From the NCBI GenBank assembly GCA_017475415.1, contig JAFVFM010000326.1, positions 1 through 8,983 of the forward strand: 8,983 nucleotides of DNA, written 5' to 3'. The notes under the pieces are model-generated. The model had not been told where the DNA came from and made no database searches. It saw only the letters and a list, made by a program, of their open reading frames with translations. This document shows, one piece after another, positions 1-6,186 of the stretch. The stretch is from Solobacterium sp. GTDB lineage: Bacteria > Bacillota_I > Bacilli_A > Erysipelotrichales > Erysipelotrichaceae. Numbering within the stretch: position 1 is the first letter of the stretch; every line of letters begins with the position of its first letter. The translations under genes were made by a program, and so were the position numbers.

Positions 1-637
1 CAACAAAATATACCTTATCCCCTTCTATGATAAATTCACTTACATCCATATTCTTTGCGGTTAATCGCTTTACTTCCACCTTATTACCTACTTTGATTTC
101 AAATAAGGCAGTACGATTTTTATTCACAAAGCCTGCACCATTAAACCAATATGGAACTTCATCTACCACTTGATAATCGGCATCTTCTTTTTTCTTCTTT
201 TCTTTTTCTTTTCTTACTTCTTCATTATCTTTATAAGCATCCGGATCATTCATATCGATTATTCCTAAAGCATAATAAAAATTATCTTTCATCTTTTTTA
301 TATCATGCATAGGAAATGGTAAAGTAAGCCAAGGTAAAGCCTCACCACCATGTATGGATAAACGATATAATTCCGTAGTTGTAGAATCACAATTATCCTT
401 ATGCTTTTCAATCACCATTGTTTCTTCATCTTCAAAGAATATAAGAGAAGAAATGCCATCACTTGTATATGGTTTTACCTCACCCTCTTTTACAACATAA
501 ATATCTCTTTTATATTGATTCTTTTCTTCATCTGCATAAGCTACTTGAAAAGCCAATACTTTTCCATCTGGACTATATTGCAGATTTTCAGGGTACTTAT
601 AACTTAATAAATCTCTAATTTCTATTGGTTTCTTCAT
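1..637 (-). CDS. S9-family serine peptidase (prolyl-oligopeptidase / acylaminoacyl-peptidase type), N-terminal part
   Basis: The frame is open from an ATG at 637 to the window edge, giving the first 212 residues; the rest, including the alpha/beta-hydrolase catalytic domain with its Ser-Asp-His triad, lies outside. What is visible looks like the first blades of the beta-propeller found in S9 peptidases: YSPDGKVLAF at residues 21-30, an RDIYVV strand at 44-49 and ELYRLSIHGGEALPWL at 89-104. A charged lysine/glutamate run at about 139-152 precedes DYQVVDEVPYWFNGAGF (154-170), a placement common in this family. No signal peptide is seen, so the enzyme is probably cytoplasmic and trims short or acylated peptides. 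The start overlaps the stop of the upstream NUDIX gene as ATGA, indicating translational coupling. It is the last visible gene of a three-gene operon. Family assignment is fairly safe; specificity is unknown. Confidence 0.8.
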   Translation of the reverse strand, partial: MKKPIEIRDLLSYKYPENLQYSPDGKVLAFQVAYADEEKNQYKRDIYVVKEGEVKPYTSDGISSLIFFEDEETMVIEKHKDNCDSTTTELYRLSIHGGEALPWLTLPFPMHDIKKMKDNFYYALGIIDMNDPDAYKDNEEVRKEKEKKKKEDADYQVVDEVPYWFNGAGFVNKNRTALFEIKVGNKVEVKRLTAKNMDVSEFIIEGDKVYFV

Positions 638-1182
638 TTGTTTCTCTCCTTATATTCTTTAATCAAGAAAGTCATTGCGACTGTTTTAGAATCTGTAACA
701 TTTCCCTTAACTATTTCATCTGTAATTTCTTCTAAGCTAAGCTTACATAAATCTAAATTTTCATCTTCATCAAGATGCTGCCCCTTATATTCACCCTGTT
801 TAGCATAATACAATTCAATTACTTCTGTATCATAAGCTGGTGTTGGAACTAGAGCTCCTAGATAAACAAAGTCTTTTCCTTCAAAACCTGTTTCTTCTAT
901 AATTTCTCTTTTCGCTGTGCTAAGAGGATCTTCGCCTTTTTCTTTCTTACCTGCAGGATACTCTAGCATAACCTTTTCTTGGGCATAGCGATATTGCCTC
1001 ACAAAAAAGAATTTACCTTCTTCATCTTCTAATGCAATGCCTACTCCACCTGGATGTTCTACTACTTCTCTAGGTACTATTTCCCCATTAGCACACTTAG
1101 CCATATCACTTCTTACTTTAATAATATGACCATCGTACACCACTTTTTTCTCTATTGTTTCTTCTGCAATAATCTTTTTCAT
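634..1182 (-). CDS. nudF: NUDIX hydrolase, ADP-ribose pyrophosphatase
   Basis: This 182-residue protein is predicted to hydrolyse ADP-ribose to AMP and ribose 5-phosphate in the cytoplasm, clearing a reactive by-product of NAD turnover. A complete NUDIX box runs from Gly78 to Phe100 and fits G-x5-E-x7-REUxEExGU, with REIIEETGF at 92-100 providing the Mg-binding glutamates. The upstream REVVEHPGGVGIA (38-50) and the VRQYRYAQE segment (61-69) are typical of the ADP-ribose pyrophosphatase branch, as is the length. Other sugar nucleotides cannot be excluded. It begins 3 bases after the stop of the membrane-protein gene, with its purine-rich ribosome site (GAAGAAG) inside the end of that gene. Its TGA stop overlaps the ATG of the S9 peptidase, so the three genes form one operon. 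Confidence 0.88.
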   Translation of the reverse strand: MKKIIAEETIEKKVVYDGHIIKVRSDMAKCANGEIVPREVVEHPGGVGIALEDEEGKFFFVRQYRYAQEKVMLEYPAGKKEKGEDPLSTAKREIIEETGFEGKDFVYLGALVPTPAYDTEVIELYYAKQGEYKGQHLDEDENLDLCKLSLEEITDEIVKGNVTDSKTVAMTFLIKEYKERNK

Positions 1183-1185
1183 AAC

Positions 1186-2016
1186 TCACTTCTTCAATTC
1201 CATTACTATTGTTTCTATTTCTCCATCTACCACGCGCAAGCGTAGTGTGTAGTTTTTATATTCTGTTTCATTATCATCTACATTATGTACATAATAATAT
1301 TTTTCATTATTACTTACTCTTTCTACTTCATAGGATATATTCGCATATTCAAAATAATCTAACAAATATGTTTCTGATGAATAAGTAGATAAATAATCTG
1401 GTATAGCAAAGTAACCATTTGGTACAGATGCTATACCTACTACCATAGCGTCTTCTATAGGTACAGTTTCGCCTGTTGGCGATACGACTAATGCATTAGC
1501 GACAATATATCCATCTTCCACTAACAGCATTGTTACCGGCTCTTCACCCACTTCATTACTTGTTGTAGTAAAGCTATCTCCTCTTAATTCAAATTCATTA
1601 CTTATTAATTCACTAACAGACACTGGTAAACGATATACTTTTTCATTAACCATAAATTCTGGAATACGTAAATCATCACTAATCTCATCATATTCCACTT
1701 CTTCTACTTCATATAAAGGATCATTAATAATTACTTCTTCATAATGTGGCTGTTCATTATAGCTTACTGCACCTGAACGACCACTTATTACCACAAATGT
1801 TGTCAGCAACAAAAAGATAATCCCTAATATGATGCCTATCTTAGGTAAATTCCTTTGTTTCATTGGGCGCACACTATTTTCATATTTGAAATTAATAATG
1901 TCTTTTTGAACTTGATCACTTAATTTAGGACCTTCATATTTCTCTTCTTCATTCAAATAGTCTTCCCATAAATCACTTTGTCTTTTCTCATTTGGATCAT
2001 GCTGGTATTGCGTCAT
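1186..2016 (-). CDS. Unrecognised single-pass membrane protein with a large extracytoplasmic domain
   Basis: I do not recognise a family for this 276-residue protein. Residues 1-57 are hydrophilic and acidic, ending in a basic patch (RPMKQRNLPK, 50-59). A single hydrophobic segment follows at about 60-79 (IGIILGIIFLLLTTFVVISG). The remaining roughly 195 residues are strongly acidic and beta-rich. By the positive-inside rule the N-terminus should be cytoplasmic and the C-terminal domain outside (signal-anchor type). There is no lipobox, no cysteine in the outer domain and no cell-wall sorting motif. The start at 2016 is supported by a GGGAGAGGG ribosome site about 7 bases upstream. It is the first gene of the operon with the NUDIX hydrolase and S9 peptidase, divergent from the deaminase-like gene. 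The operon gives no clear hint of its role. Confidence 0.75.
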   Translation of the reverse strand: MTQYQHDPNEKRQSDLWEDYLNEEEKYEGPKLSDQVQKDIINFKYENSVRPMKQRNLPKIGIILGIIFLLLTTFVVISGRSGAVSYNEQPHYEEVIINDPLYEVEEVEYDEISDDLRIPEFMVNEKVYRLPVSVSELISNEFELRGDSFTTTSNEVGEEPVTMLLVEDGYIVANALVVSPTGETVPIEDAMVVGIASVPNGYFAIPDYLSTYSSETYLLDYFEYANISYEVERVSNNEKYYYVHNVDDNETEYKNYTLRLRVVDGEIETIVMELKK

Positions 2017-2035
2017 TTCTTTTCCCTCTCCCTTT

Positions 2036-2041
2036 ATTATA
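2036..2041 (-). promoter_or_regulatory. Candidate -10 box of the membrane protein-nudF-peptidase operon
   Basis: Read on the minus strand this is a perfect TATAAT about 20 bases upstream of the start codon at 2016. No good -35 match lies 16-18 bases further upstream (AAGTTT-like). If used, the transcript would begin near 2029, leaving a leader of about a dozen bases that is mostly the ribosome site. It is plausible on sequence only. Confidence 0.4.
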
Positions 2042-2113
2042 CAGGGAATATATAGCGAAAACTTTAAATTGCCTTTTTAAAAGAATATAAACACCTTAGT
2101 AGAAAGAATATAC

Positions 2114-2119
2114 TATAAT
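2114..2119 (+). promoter_or_regulatory. Candidate -10 box of the deaminase-like gene
   Basis: A perfect TATAAT is placed so that transcription would start near 2126, about 17 bases before the ATG at 2143. The -35 position (about 2091-2096, ACACCT) is a poor match, so the promoter would be weak or activator-dependent. AAGGA at 2126-2130 and GGTGG at 2135-2139 are the only ribosome-site candidates, at spacings of 12 and 3 bases, neither ideal. The palindrome that marks the two sulfur-gene promoters is absent here. Confidence 0.4.
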
Positions 2120-2142
2120 AGTCCTAAGGAAAATGGTGGTTT

Positions 2143-4596
2143 ATGCAATATTTAAGTCATTTCTATTTGGATAAAGAAAAAGATATCATTGTAGATTTAT
2201 ACAAAGATGAATCAAATTTAATTTATACATTACGTACACCTAATCATAGTACAGGTAATTTAATACGCAATTTGGCCAAGTTATGCGACTTACCTTTAAG
2301 CCGCGATGAAGATGGCCTTTTTATCATCCGCGGTACTGTACCATGTTATATCGATGCGTATAATCATAAAGTTTATATCTTTCGTTTAGGCAACACAAAG
2401 GTAGCTAATATTTATCCAAATGGCATAGTAGAACTACGTGCTTCTATTCCTTCTATATCCAAGACCCTCATGAGCCAAACAAAGAATTACACATTAGATA
2501 TACAAAAAACCATCATTAAGACCTTCATCAAAGAAGAAAATAAATTCCATACCGATTTACATACACATATGAACGCTAATTTACATCCAGATATATTAAT
2601 TGCTTTAGCGATTGTGCACCAACTCCAATATCCACTCTATTACATCCGTAAACTAGACTTACGTTTAACTGCCAAACAAGAAGCTTCTATGTCAAAACAA
2701 AGAGAAAGAGTTAGTTTAACGTTTAAAGATTCCACATTAACTGGTAAATATCTCGATCGTAAAATAAATGACCATACCTATATTAATTTTGCGGATTTGA
2801 TTTTAAACAATTTACAAAATGCTGCTTATAATATTGCGAAAATTAGAGCCTCACTTGCCGTATTAAAAGATGGGCAAGCTGTATTTACCAATTTAGAAAA
2901 AGTATATTTATATCGTTATGTTTTCACCAAAGGTAGACCTTCAGAAAAACCAATTCATCTCCATAGCATTAACCAAATACCAGATACAGAAATAGCTAAT
3001 CTTGTTTGGGAAATGTTAGCAGATAAAGATAATCCTAAATTCGCTAATAATACCTTATTTCAAGATAAGCTATTATGGATTGCCCGTTCCTACCAAAAAC
3101 AAGGTATTTATTATGTAGAAATATCGGATACTACTTTAGTAAAGAAATATGAATCCATAGAAATGTTAAAACAAGTACATGCAGTTATGCCTTCTATTAC
3201 GGAAGAAACTGGTGTAACACTACGTTTTTTAGCTGCTTTACGTCGTATACCTTTAACCATTATTAAAGACCGCATAACTGCACAAGACTACCTATCCGAA
3301 AACCTAAATGTATTGAAAGTTATTGCCTTAGATCCTTATGTAGCTGGTAGTGATATTGTAGGTGAAGAAGTAAATGACATTCGTGATTTAAAGCCTGTTA
3401 TACAAGAAATCGTAAAGATAGCGAAGGATATACCTGGCTATGTCATCCGTATACATGCAGGAGAAAACGATAGCCTACGTGATAATGTATATAACAGCAT
3501 TGCCTGTGTAAAAGAAGCACTCGCACCAAACCAAAAAATGCCTCATTTACGCTTAGGACATGGTTTATATACAGCCAACTTGAAAAGTAAAAAGGGAAAA
3601 GAATTAGTAAAAGATTTAAAAGAGAATCAAGTGATTTTGGAATTCCAAATCACTTCTAATGTACGCTTAAATAATTTAAATAGCTTAGATATACACCCAC
3701 TAAAGGAATATTTAAAATATGACATCGATTGTGTACAAGGTACTGATGGAGCCGCTTTATATGGAACCAGTAGCATAGATGAACAATTATCCTTAGAAAA
3801 ACTTCTCAATTTAAGTGATGCTGACCAACAAAAGATGAAGCATACGGAAGAAATTATTTATAAAGATAGCCTAAGTACATTTAAGAAAAAACAAGAGAAA
3901 TTCAAACGTATATTAGGCGATAAGGATATTGAAGATGTGCTTATTGAGCGCATGAATAAGACACCGAAAGCACATCCCGACCTTGTTTCAACAAGTGACC
4001 AATTTGATAGCCAAATTGAACTCAAAGACCAAATTGAAGAATTAGTTTGGGATAGATTTCCTATTGTATTAGCAGGTGGTAGTTTTAATAACGACACTCA
4101 CAAAACCAAATTAACTGACGAAAACAAGACATTAATTAATCATCTATTAGATACATTAAACCCAAAAGAATATTTCTTTATTATTGGCCATCAACTCAAT
4201 GCTTATGAAAAATATTTATTAGATCATAATGATCGTAATTTCAAAATATTCGCTATTGTACCGGCTACATTAAACAAAACACAAATTAGAAAATTAAGGA
4301 GAAGTAATATTTCTATTCGTGTTGCGATAGAAGCTTCCCCTATGGGCCTATATAAGAGCTTTAATTATGAAATATTTGAACGTAGACCATCCATCCTATT
4401 GGCCTTAGATGGAAATTCTGCTTGTGCAAATTTAATCCAAGAAGCGAAGAATGGAAAAGGAAAATGTTACATCTTCATTTATGAAGGTAGTGAAGCACTC
4501 AAACAAAAAGCAGCCTCATTAGAAGGCTATGTAACCCTATTTAATGAAAAAGAAATCGTATTAAACAAAATCAAAGCCTTAAAAGAAGCTAATTAG
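2143..4596 (+). CDS. Divergent adenosine/AMP-deaminase-like protein with a C-terminal SLOG-like Rossmann domain
   Basis: This 817-residue protein is more than twice the length of an ordinary adenosine deaminase (about 330-350). Residues 1-125 form an unassigned beta-rich N-terminal region. The barrel spans about 130-600. It has the first metal motif H140-T-H142 within DLHTHMNANLHPD (resembling the AMP-deaminase DTHxHxxxxMN stretch), HAGEN with H438 and the likely proton donor E441, LGHG with H473, TSN at 504-506, HP at 518-519, and TDG with metal-binding D535. The usual next acidic residue is glycine (G536). Residues about 638-800 read as a Rossmann-like domain: IVLAGGSF, FFIIGH, FAIVP, RVAIEASPMG, then LLALDGNSACANLIQEA and CYIFIYEG. 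This order matches DprA/LOG-type SLOG folds, which bind nucleotide-like ligands. A cytoplasmic purine-type amidohydrolase gated by a nucleotide-sensing domain is my inference. Simple purine salvage by a divergent ADA is the plain alternative. The neighbouring NUDIX gene also acts on adenine nucleotides. Confidence 0.75.
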   Translation: MQYLSHFYLDKEKDIIVDLYKDESNLIYTLRTPNHSTGNLIRNLAKLCDLPLSRDEDGLFIIRGTVPCYIDAYNHKVYIFRLGNTKVANIYPNGIVELRASIPSISKTLMSQTKNYTLDIQKTIIKTFIKEENKFHTDLHTHMNANLHPDILIALAIVHQLQYPLYYIRKLDLRLTAKQEASMSKQRERVSLTFKDSTLTGKYLDRKINDHTYINFADLILNNLQNAAYNIAKIRASLAVLKDGQAVFTNLEKVYLYRYVFTKGRPSEKPIHLHSINQIPDTEIANLVWEMLADKDNPKFANNTLFQDKLLWIARSYQKQGIYYVEISDTTLVKKYESIEMLKQVHAVMPSITEETGVTLRFLAALRRIPLTIIKDRITAQDYLSENLNVLKVIALDPYVAGSDIVGEEVNDIRDLKPVIQEIVKIAKDIPGYVIRIHAGENDSLRDNVYNSIACVKEALAPNQKMPHLRLGHGLYTANLKSKKGKELVKDLKENQVILEFQITSNVRLNNLNSLDIHPLKEYLKYDIDCVQGTDGAALYGTSSIDEQLSLEKLLNLSDADQQKMKHTEEIIYKDSLSTFKKKQEKFKRILGDKDIEDVLIERMNKTPKAHPDLVSTSDQFDSQIELKDQIEELVWDRFPIVLAGGSFNNDTHKTKLTDENKTLINHLLDTLNPKEYFFIIGHQLNAYEKYLLDHNDRNFKIFAIVPATLNKTQIRKLRRSNISIRVAIEASPMGLYKSFNYEIFERRPSILLALDGNSACANLIQEAKNGKGKCYIFIYEGSEALKQKAASLEGYVTLFNEKEIVLNKIKALKEAN

Positions 4597-4616
4597 CCAA
4601 AGATAATCCGTTTTTG

Positions 4617-4658
4617 TGTGACTATATCACAGTCTATTCTCACAAAGAATACTATAGT
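4617..4658 (+). promoter_or_regulatory. Crp/Fnr-type operator and promoter of the rhodanese gene
   Basis: A 15-bp palindrome TGTGACTATATCACA (4617-4631) has perfect TGTGA/TCACA arms. It is followed after exactly 21 bases by TATAGT (4653-4658), a 5/6 match to the -10 consensus. The predicted start of transcription is near 4665, placing the operator centre (4624) at about -41, the classic class II activator position; the -35 region is accordingly poor. An extra TCACA half-site occurs at 4640-4644. A nearly identical operator with the same 21-base spacing lies at 6172-6186. The most likely binder is the Crp/Fnr-family protein encoded at 5108-5773. Read-through from the deaminase-like gene is also possible, as no terminator is seen between them. 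Confidence 0.65.
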
Positions 4659-4702
4659 GGTAGTGGAAATTCATTCTACTCATAAGAGAAAGGAATAGTA
4701 AT

Positions 4703-5023
4703 ATGAGCATATTCAATTTATTTCGTGGTTCAAATATCAATGAACACCTAAAAACTTACCAACAAACAGAAGGAGCTATCCTTCTCGATGTGCGCACACC
4801 AGAAGAATATCGTTCAGGTCGTATACCAAATAGTAAGAATATACCAGTAGAAAATATCTCTACTATTTCTTCTACTATCCCAAATAAAGATACACCATTA
4901 TTCGTCTATTGCCTAAGTGGAGCAAGAAGCCATCAAGCTTGTTTATACCTAAAGAATAATGGTTATACAAAGGTAACGAATATTGGTGGTATAAATAGCT
5001 ACAATGGGTCAATAGAACGTTAA
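4703..5023 (+). CDS. Single-domain rhodanese-like sulfurtransferase
   Basis: This 106-residue cytoplasmic protein is a standalone rhodanese domain, which carries sulfur as a cysteine persulfide and passes it between thiols. LLDVRTPEEYRSGRIPNSKNIP (27-48) is the family's conserved N-terminal half. VYCLSGARSHQAC (68-80) holds the active-site loop with catalytic Cys70. NIGGINSYNG (93-102) is the usual C-terminal turn. No signal peptide is visible. AAAGGA at 4689-4694 lies 8 bases before the ATG. The gene has a Crp/Fnr-type operator-promoter upstream and a strong terminator directly after it, so it is probably its own transcript. With thioredoxin and the CoA-disulfide reductase-rhodanese nearby, it likely handles sulfane sulfur or persulfides. 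The native sulfur donor and acceptor cannot be told from sequence. Confidence 0.9.
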   Translation: MSIFNLFRGSNINEHLKTYQQTEGAILLDVRTPEEYRSGRIPNSKNIPVENISTISSTIPNKDTPLFVYCLSGARSHQACLYLKNNGYTKVTNIGGINSYNGSIER

Positions 5024-5025
5024 GT

Positions 5026-5072
5026 AAAAAAGAAGTTCTAAACTTGTATATAAGTGGAGAACTTCTTTTTTT
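5026..5072. terminator. Bidirectional rho-independent terminator between converging genes
   Basis: Left arm AAAAAAGAAGTTCT (5026-5039) pairs perfectly with right arm AGAACTTCTTTTTT (5058-5071). An 18-base apical region contains a further ACTT/AAGT pairing. The T-run at the right serves the rhodanese gene on the plus strand. The A-run at the left becomes a T-run on the minus strand and serves the Crp/Fnr gene that ends at 5108. Confidence 0.88.
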
Positions 5073-5107
5073 AACATTTTTTATTTTTTATGGACCACTT
5101 TCAAATC

Positions 5108-5773
5108 TTAACCAATTTTCTTTAGCCCTTCCACACTTAGTATTTCAATACTACCTCTTCTTACTGCAATTAAGCCTTCCTTTTCAAAGCGCTTCAGCAT
5201 GCGTGTAACCACTTCACGTGCACTATTGATTTCTTTAGCGATTTCCTCCTGGGTTATTGTGATTACATTATCTTTATTATTTAATGCCAACTTTAGTAAA
5301 TAGTTAGCTAAACGAGTATCTATTTTATAGAAAAGTATCTGTTCTAAAGTCCACATAACATCCGAAAAACGTTCTGCTAATATTTCATAAATATAACTAC
5401 GTACATAAATATTGTTCTCTTTATATTTAGATAGAATAGCTGCAGGAAGAATTAATAAACAAGTATCCTCTTTCGCTTGTATTTGTGTTTCAAAGGTTAT
5501 TTGATTTACTACACAAGATGCCGATAAGACTTCTACATCCCCTTCGTTTAATGTATATAAGGTGACTTCTTTCCCTTCTTCACTTAGCATAGCTAAACGC
5601 ACTTCTCCCTTTATCACAATAACCATTCCTAAGCACGCTTCATCATGGGAATAAATAAAACTACCCTGATCGAAACATTTATAATCACTATAGGAAATCA
5701 GTTCTTCTTTCTCTGCTTTATTTAACTTATCCCAAAATAAAAGGGTAGATAAAATTTCTTCTTTTTCTTTCAT
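5108..5773 (-). CDS. Crp/Fnr-family transcriptional regulator
   Basis: This 221-residue protein has the standard Crp/Fnr layout: a cyclic-nucleotide-binding-like beta-roll (about 10-115), a dimerisation helix (about 117-150) and a winged helix-turn-helix (about 150-216). The recognition helix SAREVVTRMLKRF (184-196) has R186, E187 and R191 in the RExxxR arrangement that CRP uses to read TGTGA, matching the two TGTGA/TCACA palindromes in this window. The beta-roll lacks the phosphate-binding RxS motif of cAMP-binding CRP. It also lacks the N-terminal cysteine cluster of FNR, but it contains four scattered cysteines (33, 47, 87, 105). A thiol- or persulfide-responsive activator is therefore plausible but inferred. 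It lies 36 bases downstream of trxA on the same strand with a weak ribosome site (AGGGT), so it is probably made at low level from the trxA transcript and could regulate itself. Confidence 0.9.
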   Translation of the reverse strand: MKEKEEILSTLLFWDKLNKAEKEELISYSDYKCFDQGSFIYSHDEACLGMVIVIKGEVRLAMLSEEGKEVTLYTLNEGDVEVLSASCVVNQITFETQIQAKEDTCLLILPAAILSKYKENNIYVRSYIYEILAERFSDVMWTLEQILFYKIDTRLANYLLKLALNNKDNVITITQEEIAKEINSAREVVTRMLKRFEKEGLIAVRRGSIEILSVEGLKKIG

Positions 5774-5809
5774 CTACCCTATCTTAACAAATTATTTATT
5801 TCTTTTGTC

Positions 5810-6121
5810 TTATTTGCCTAATAAACGAAGTAAGTTTTCTTTTGGTTGTAATCCAACTGTTTGATTAACTAATTGGCCATCTTTAAATACAAGTAAAGAT
5901 GGAATAGACATAATACCAAACTTAGCAGCTAACTCTGGTTCATCATCTACATTTACTTTACCTACTTTAATATCAGGATTTTCTTCCGCAATTTCTGCTA
6001 CAACTGGCGCCACCATACGGCATGGGCCACACCATTCTGCCCAGAAATCTACTAATACTGGTTTATCACTTTTTAAAACTTCTTCTTCAAAATTAGCGTT
6101 TGTAATTGTTAATTCAGCCAT
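5810..6121 (-). CDS. trxA: Thioredoxin
   Basis: At 103 residues this is a normal-length thioredoxin, the small cytoplasmic dithiol protein that reduces protein disulfides and also releases sulfur from protein persulfides. The active site WCGPC (30-34, Cys31 and Cys34), DFWAEW before it, the buried Asp25 region, PxVxEIA after it and the cis-proline in SIPS (Pro74) are all present. No signal or anchor is seen. AAGGAG ends about 9 bases before the ATG. It is the first gene of an operon with the Crp/Fnr regulator. It is divergent from the CoA-disulfide reductase and shares that gene's TGTGA-type operator. No thioredoxin reductase is visible in the window. The nearby flavoprotein could be a partner, though that family normally acts on CoA or small-thiol disulfides. 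Confidence 0.96.
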   Translation of the reverse strand: MAELTITNANFEEEVLKSDKPVLVDFWAEWCGPCRMVAPVVAEIAEENPDIKVGKVNVDDEPELAAKFGIMSIPSLLVFKDGQLVNQTVGLQPKENLLRLLGK

Positions 6122-6144
6122 TGTTATTCTCCTTTTCCGCTTTT

Positions 6145-6186
6145 ATCTTAGCACCATCTATTTTACCCAACTGTGACATAATCACA
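6145..6186 (-). promoter_or_regulatory. Crp/Fnr-type operator and promoter of the trxA-regulator operon
   Basis: Read on the minus strand, the operator at 6172-6186 is followed after exactly 21 bases by TAAGAT (6145-6150), a 4/6 match to the -10 consensus. The predicted transcript begins near 6138 and carries a short leader with AAGGAG. A better -10 match, TAAAAT (6160-6165), lies closer to the operator; if that is used, the protein would repress rather than activate trxA. Sequence alone does not settle which. Confidence 0.5.

Noticed and set aside
401..607. Short plus-strand ORF inside the S9 peptidase
   Set aside because: Low-complexity hydrophobic reading in the opposite frame of a convincing gene, with no ribosome site.
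1054..1245. Short plus-strand ORF over the nudF start
   Set aside because: Antisense shadow rich in Tyr/Phe/His; it overlaps two supported genes.
2143..4596. RADAR-type phage defence (RdrB deaminase)
   Set aside because: The length is similar and it is a divergent adenosine deaminase, but no RdrA ATPase or other defence gene is present and I cannot show RdrB-specific features.
5108..5773. Oxygen-sensing FNR or cAMP-binding CRP
   Set aside because: The N-terminal cysteine cluster of FNR and the phosphate-binding RxS motif of CRP are not seen, so neither specific name is justified.
6172..6186. Rex (NADH-sensing) operator
   Set aside because: The arms resemble the TTGTGA half-site, but Rex sites are longer with outer TT/AA and a 6-base centre. 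The 5-base centre and the adjacent RExxxR Crp/Fnr gene fit better.
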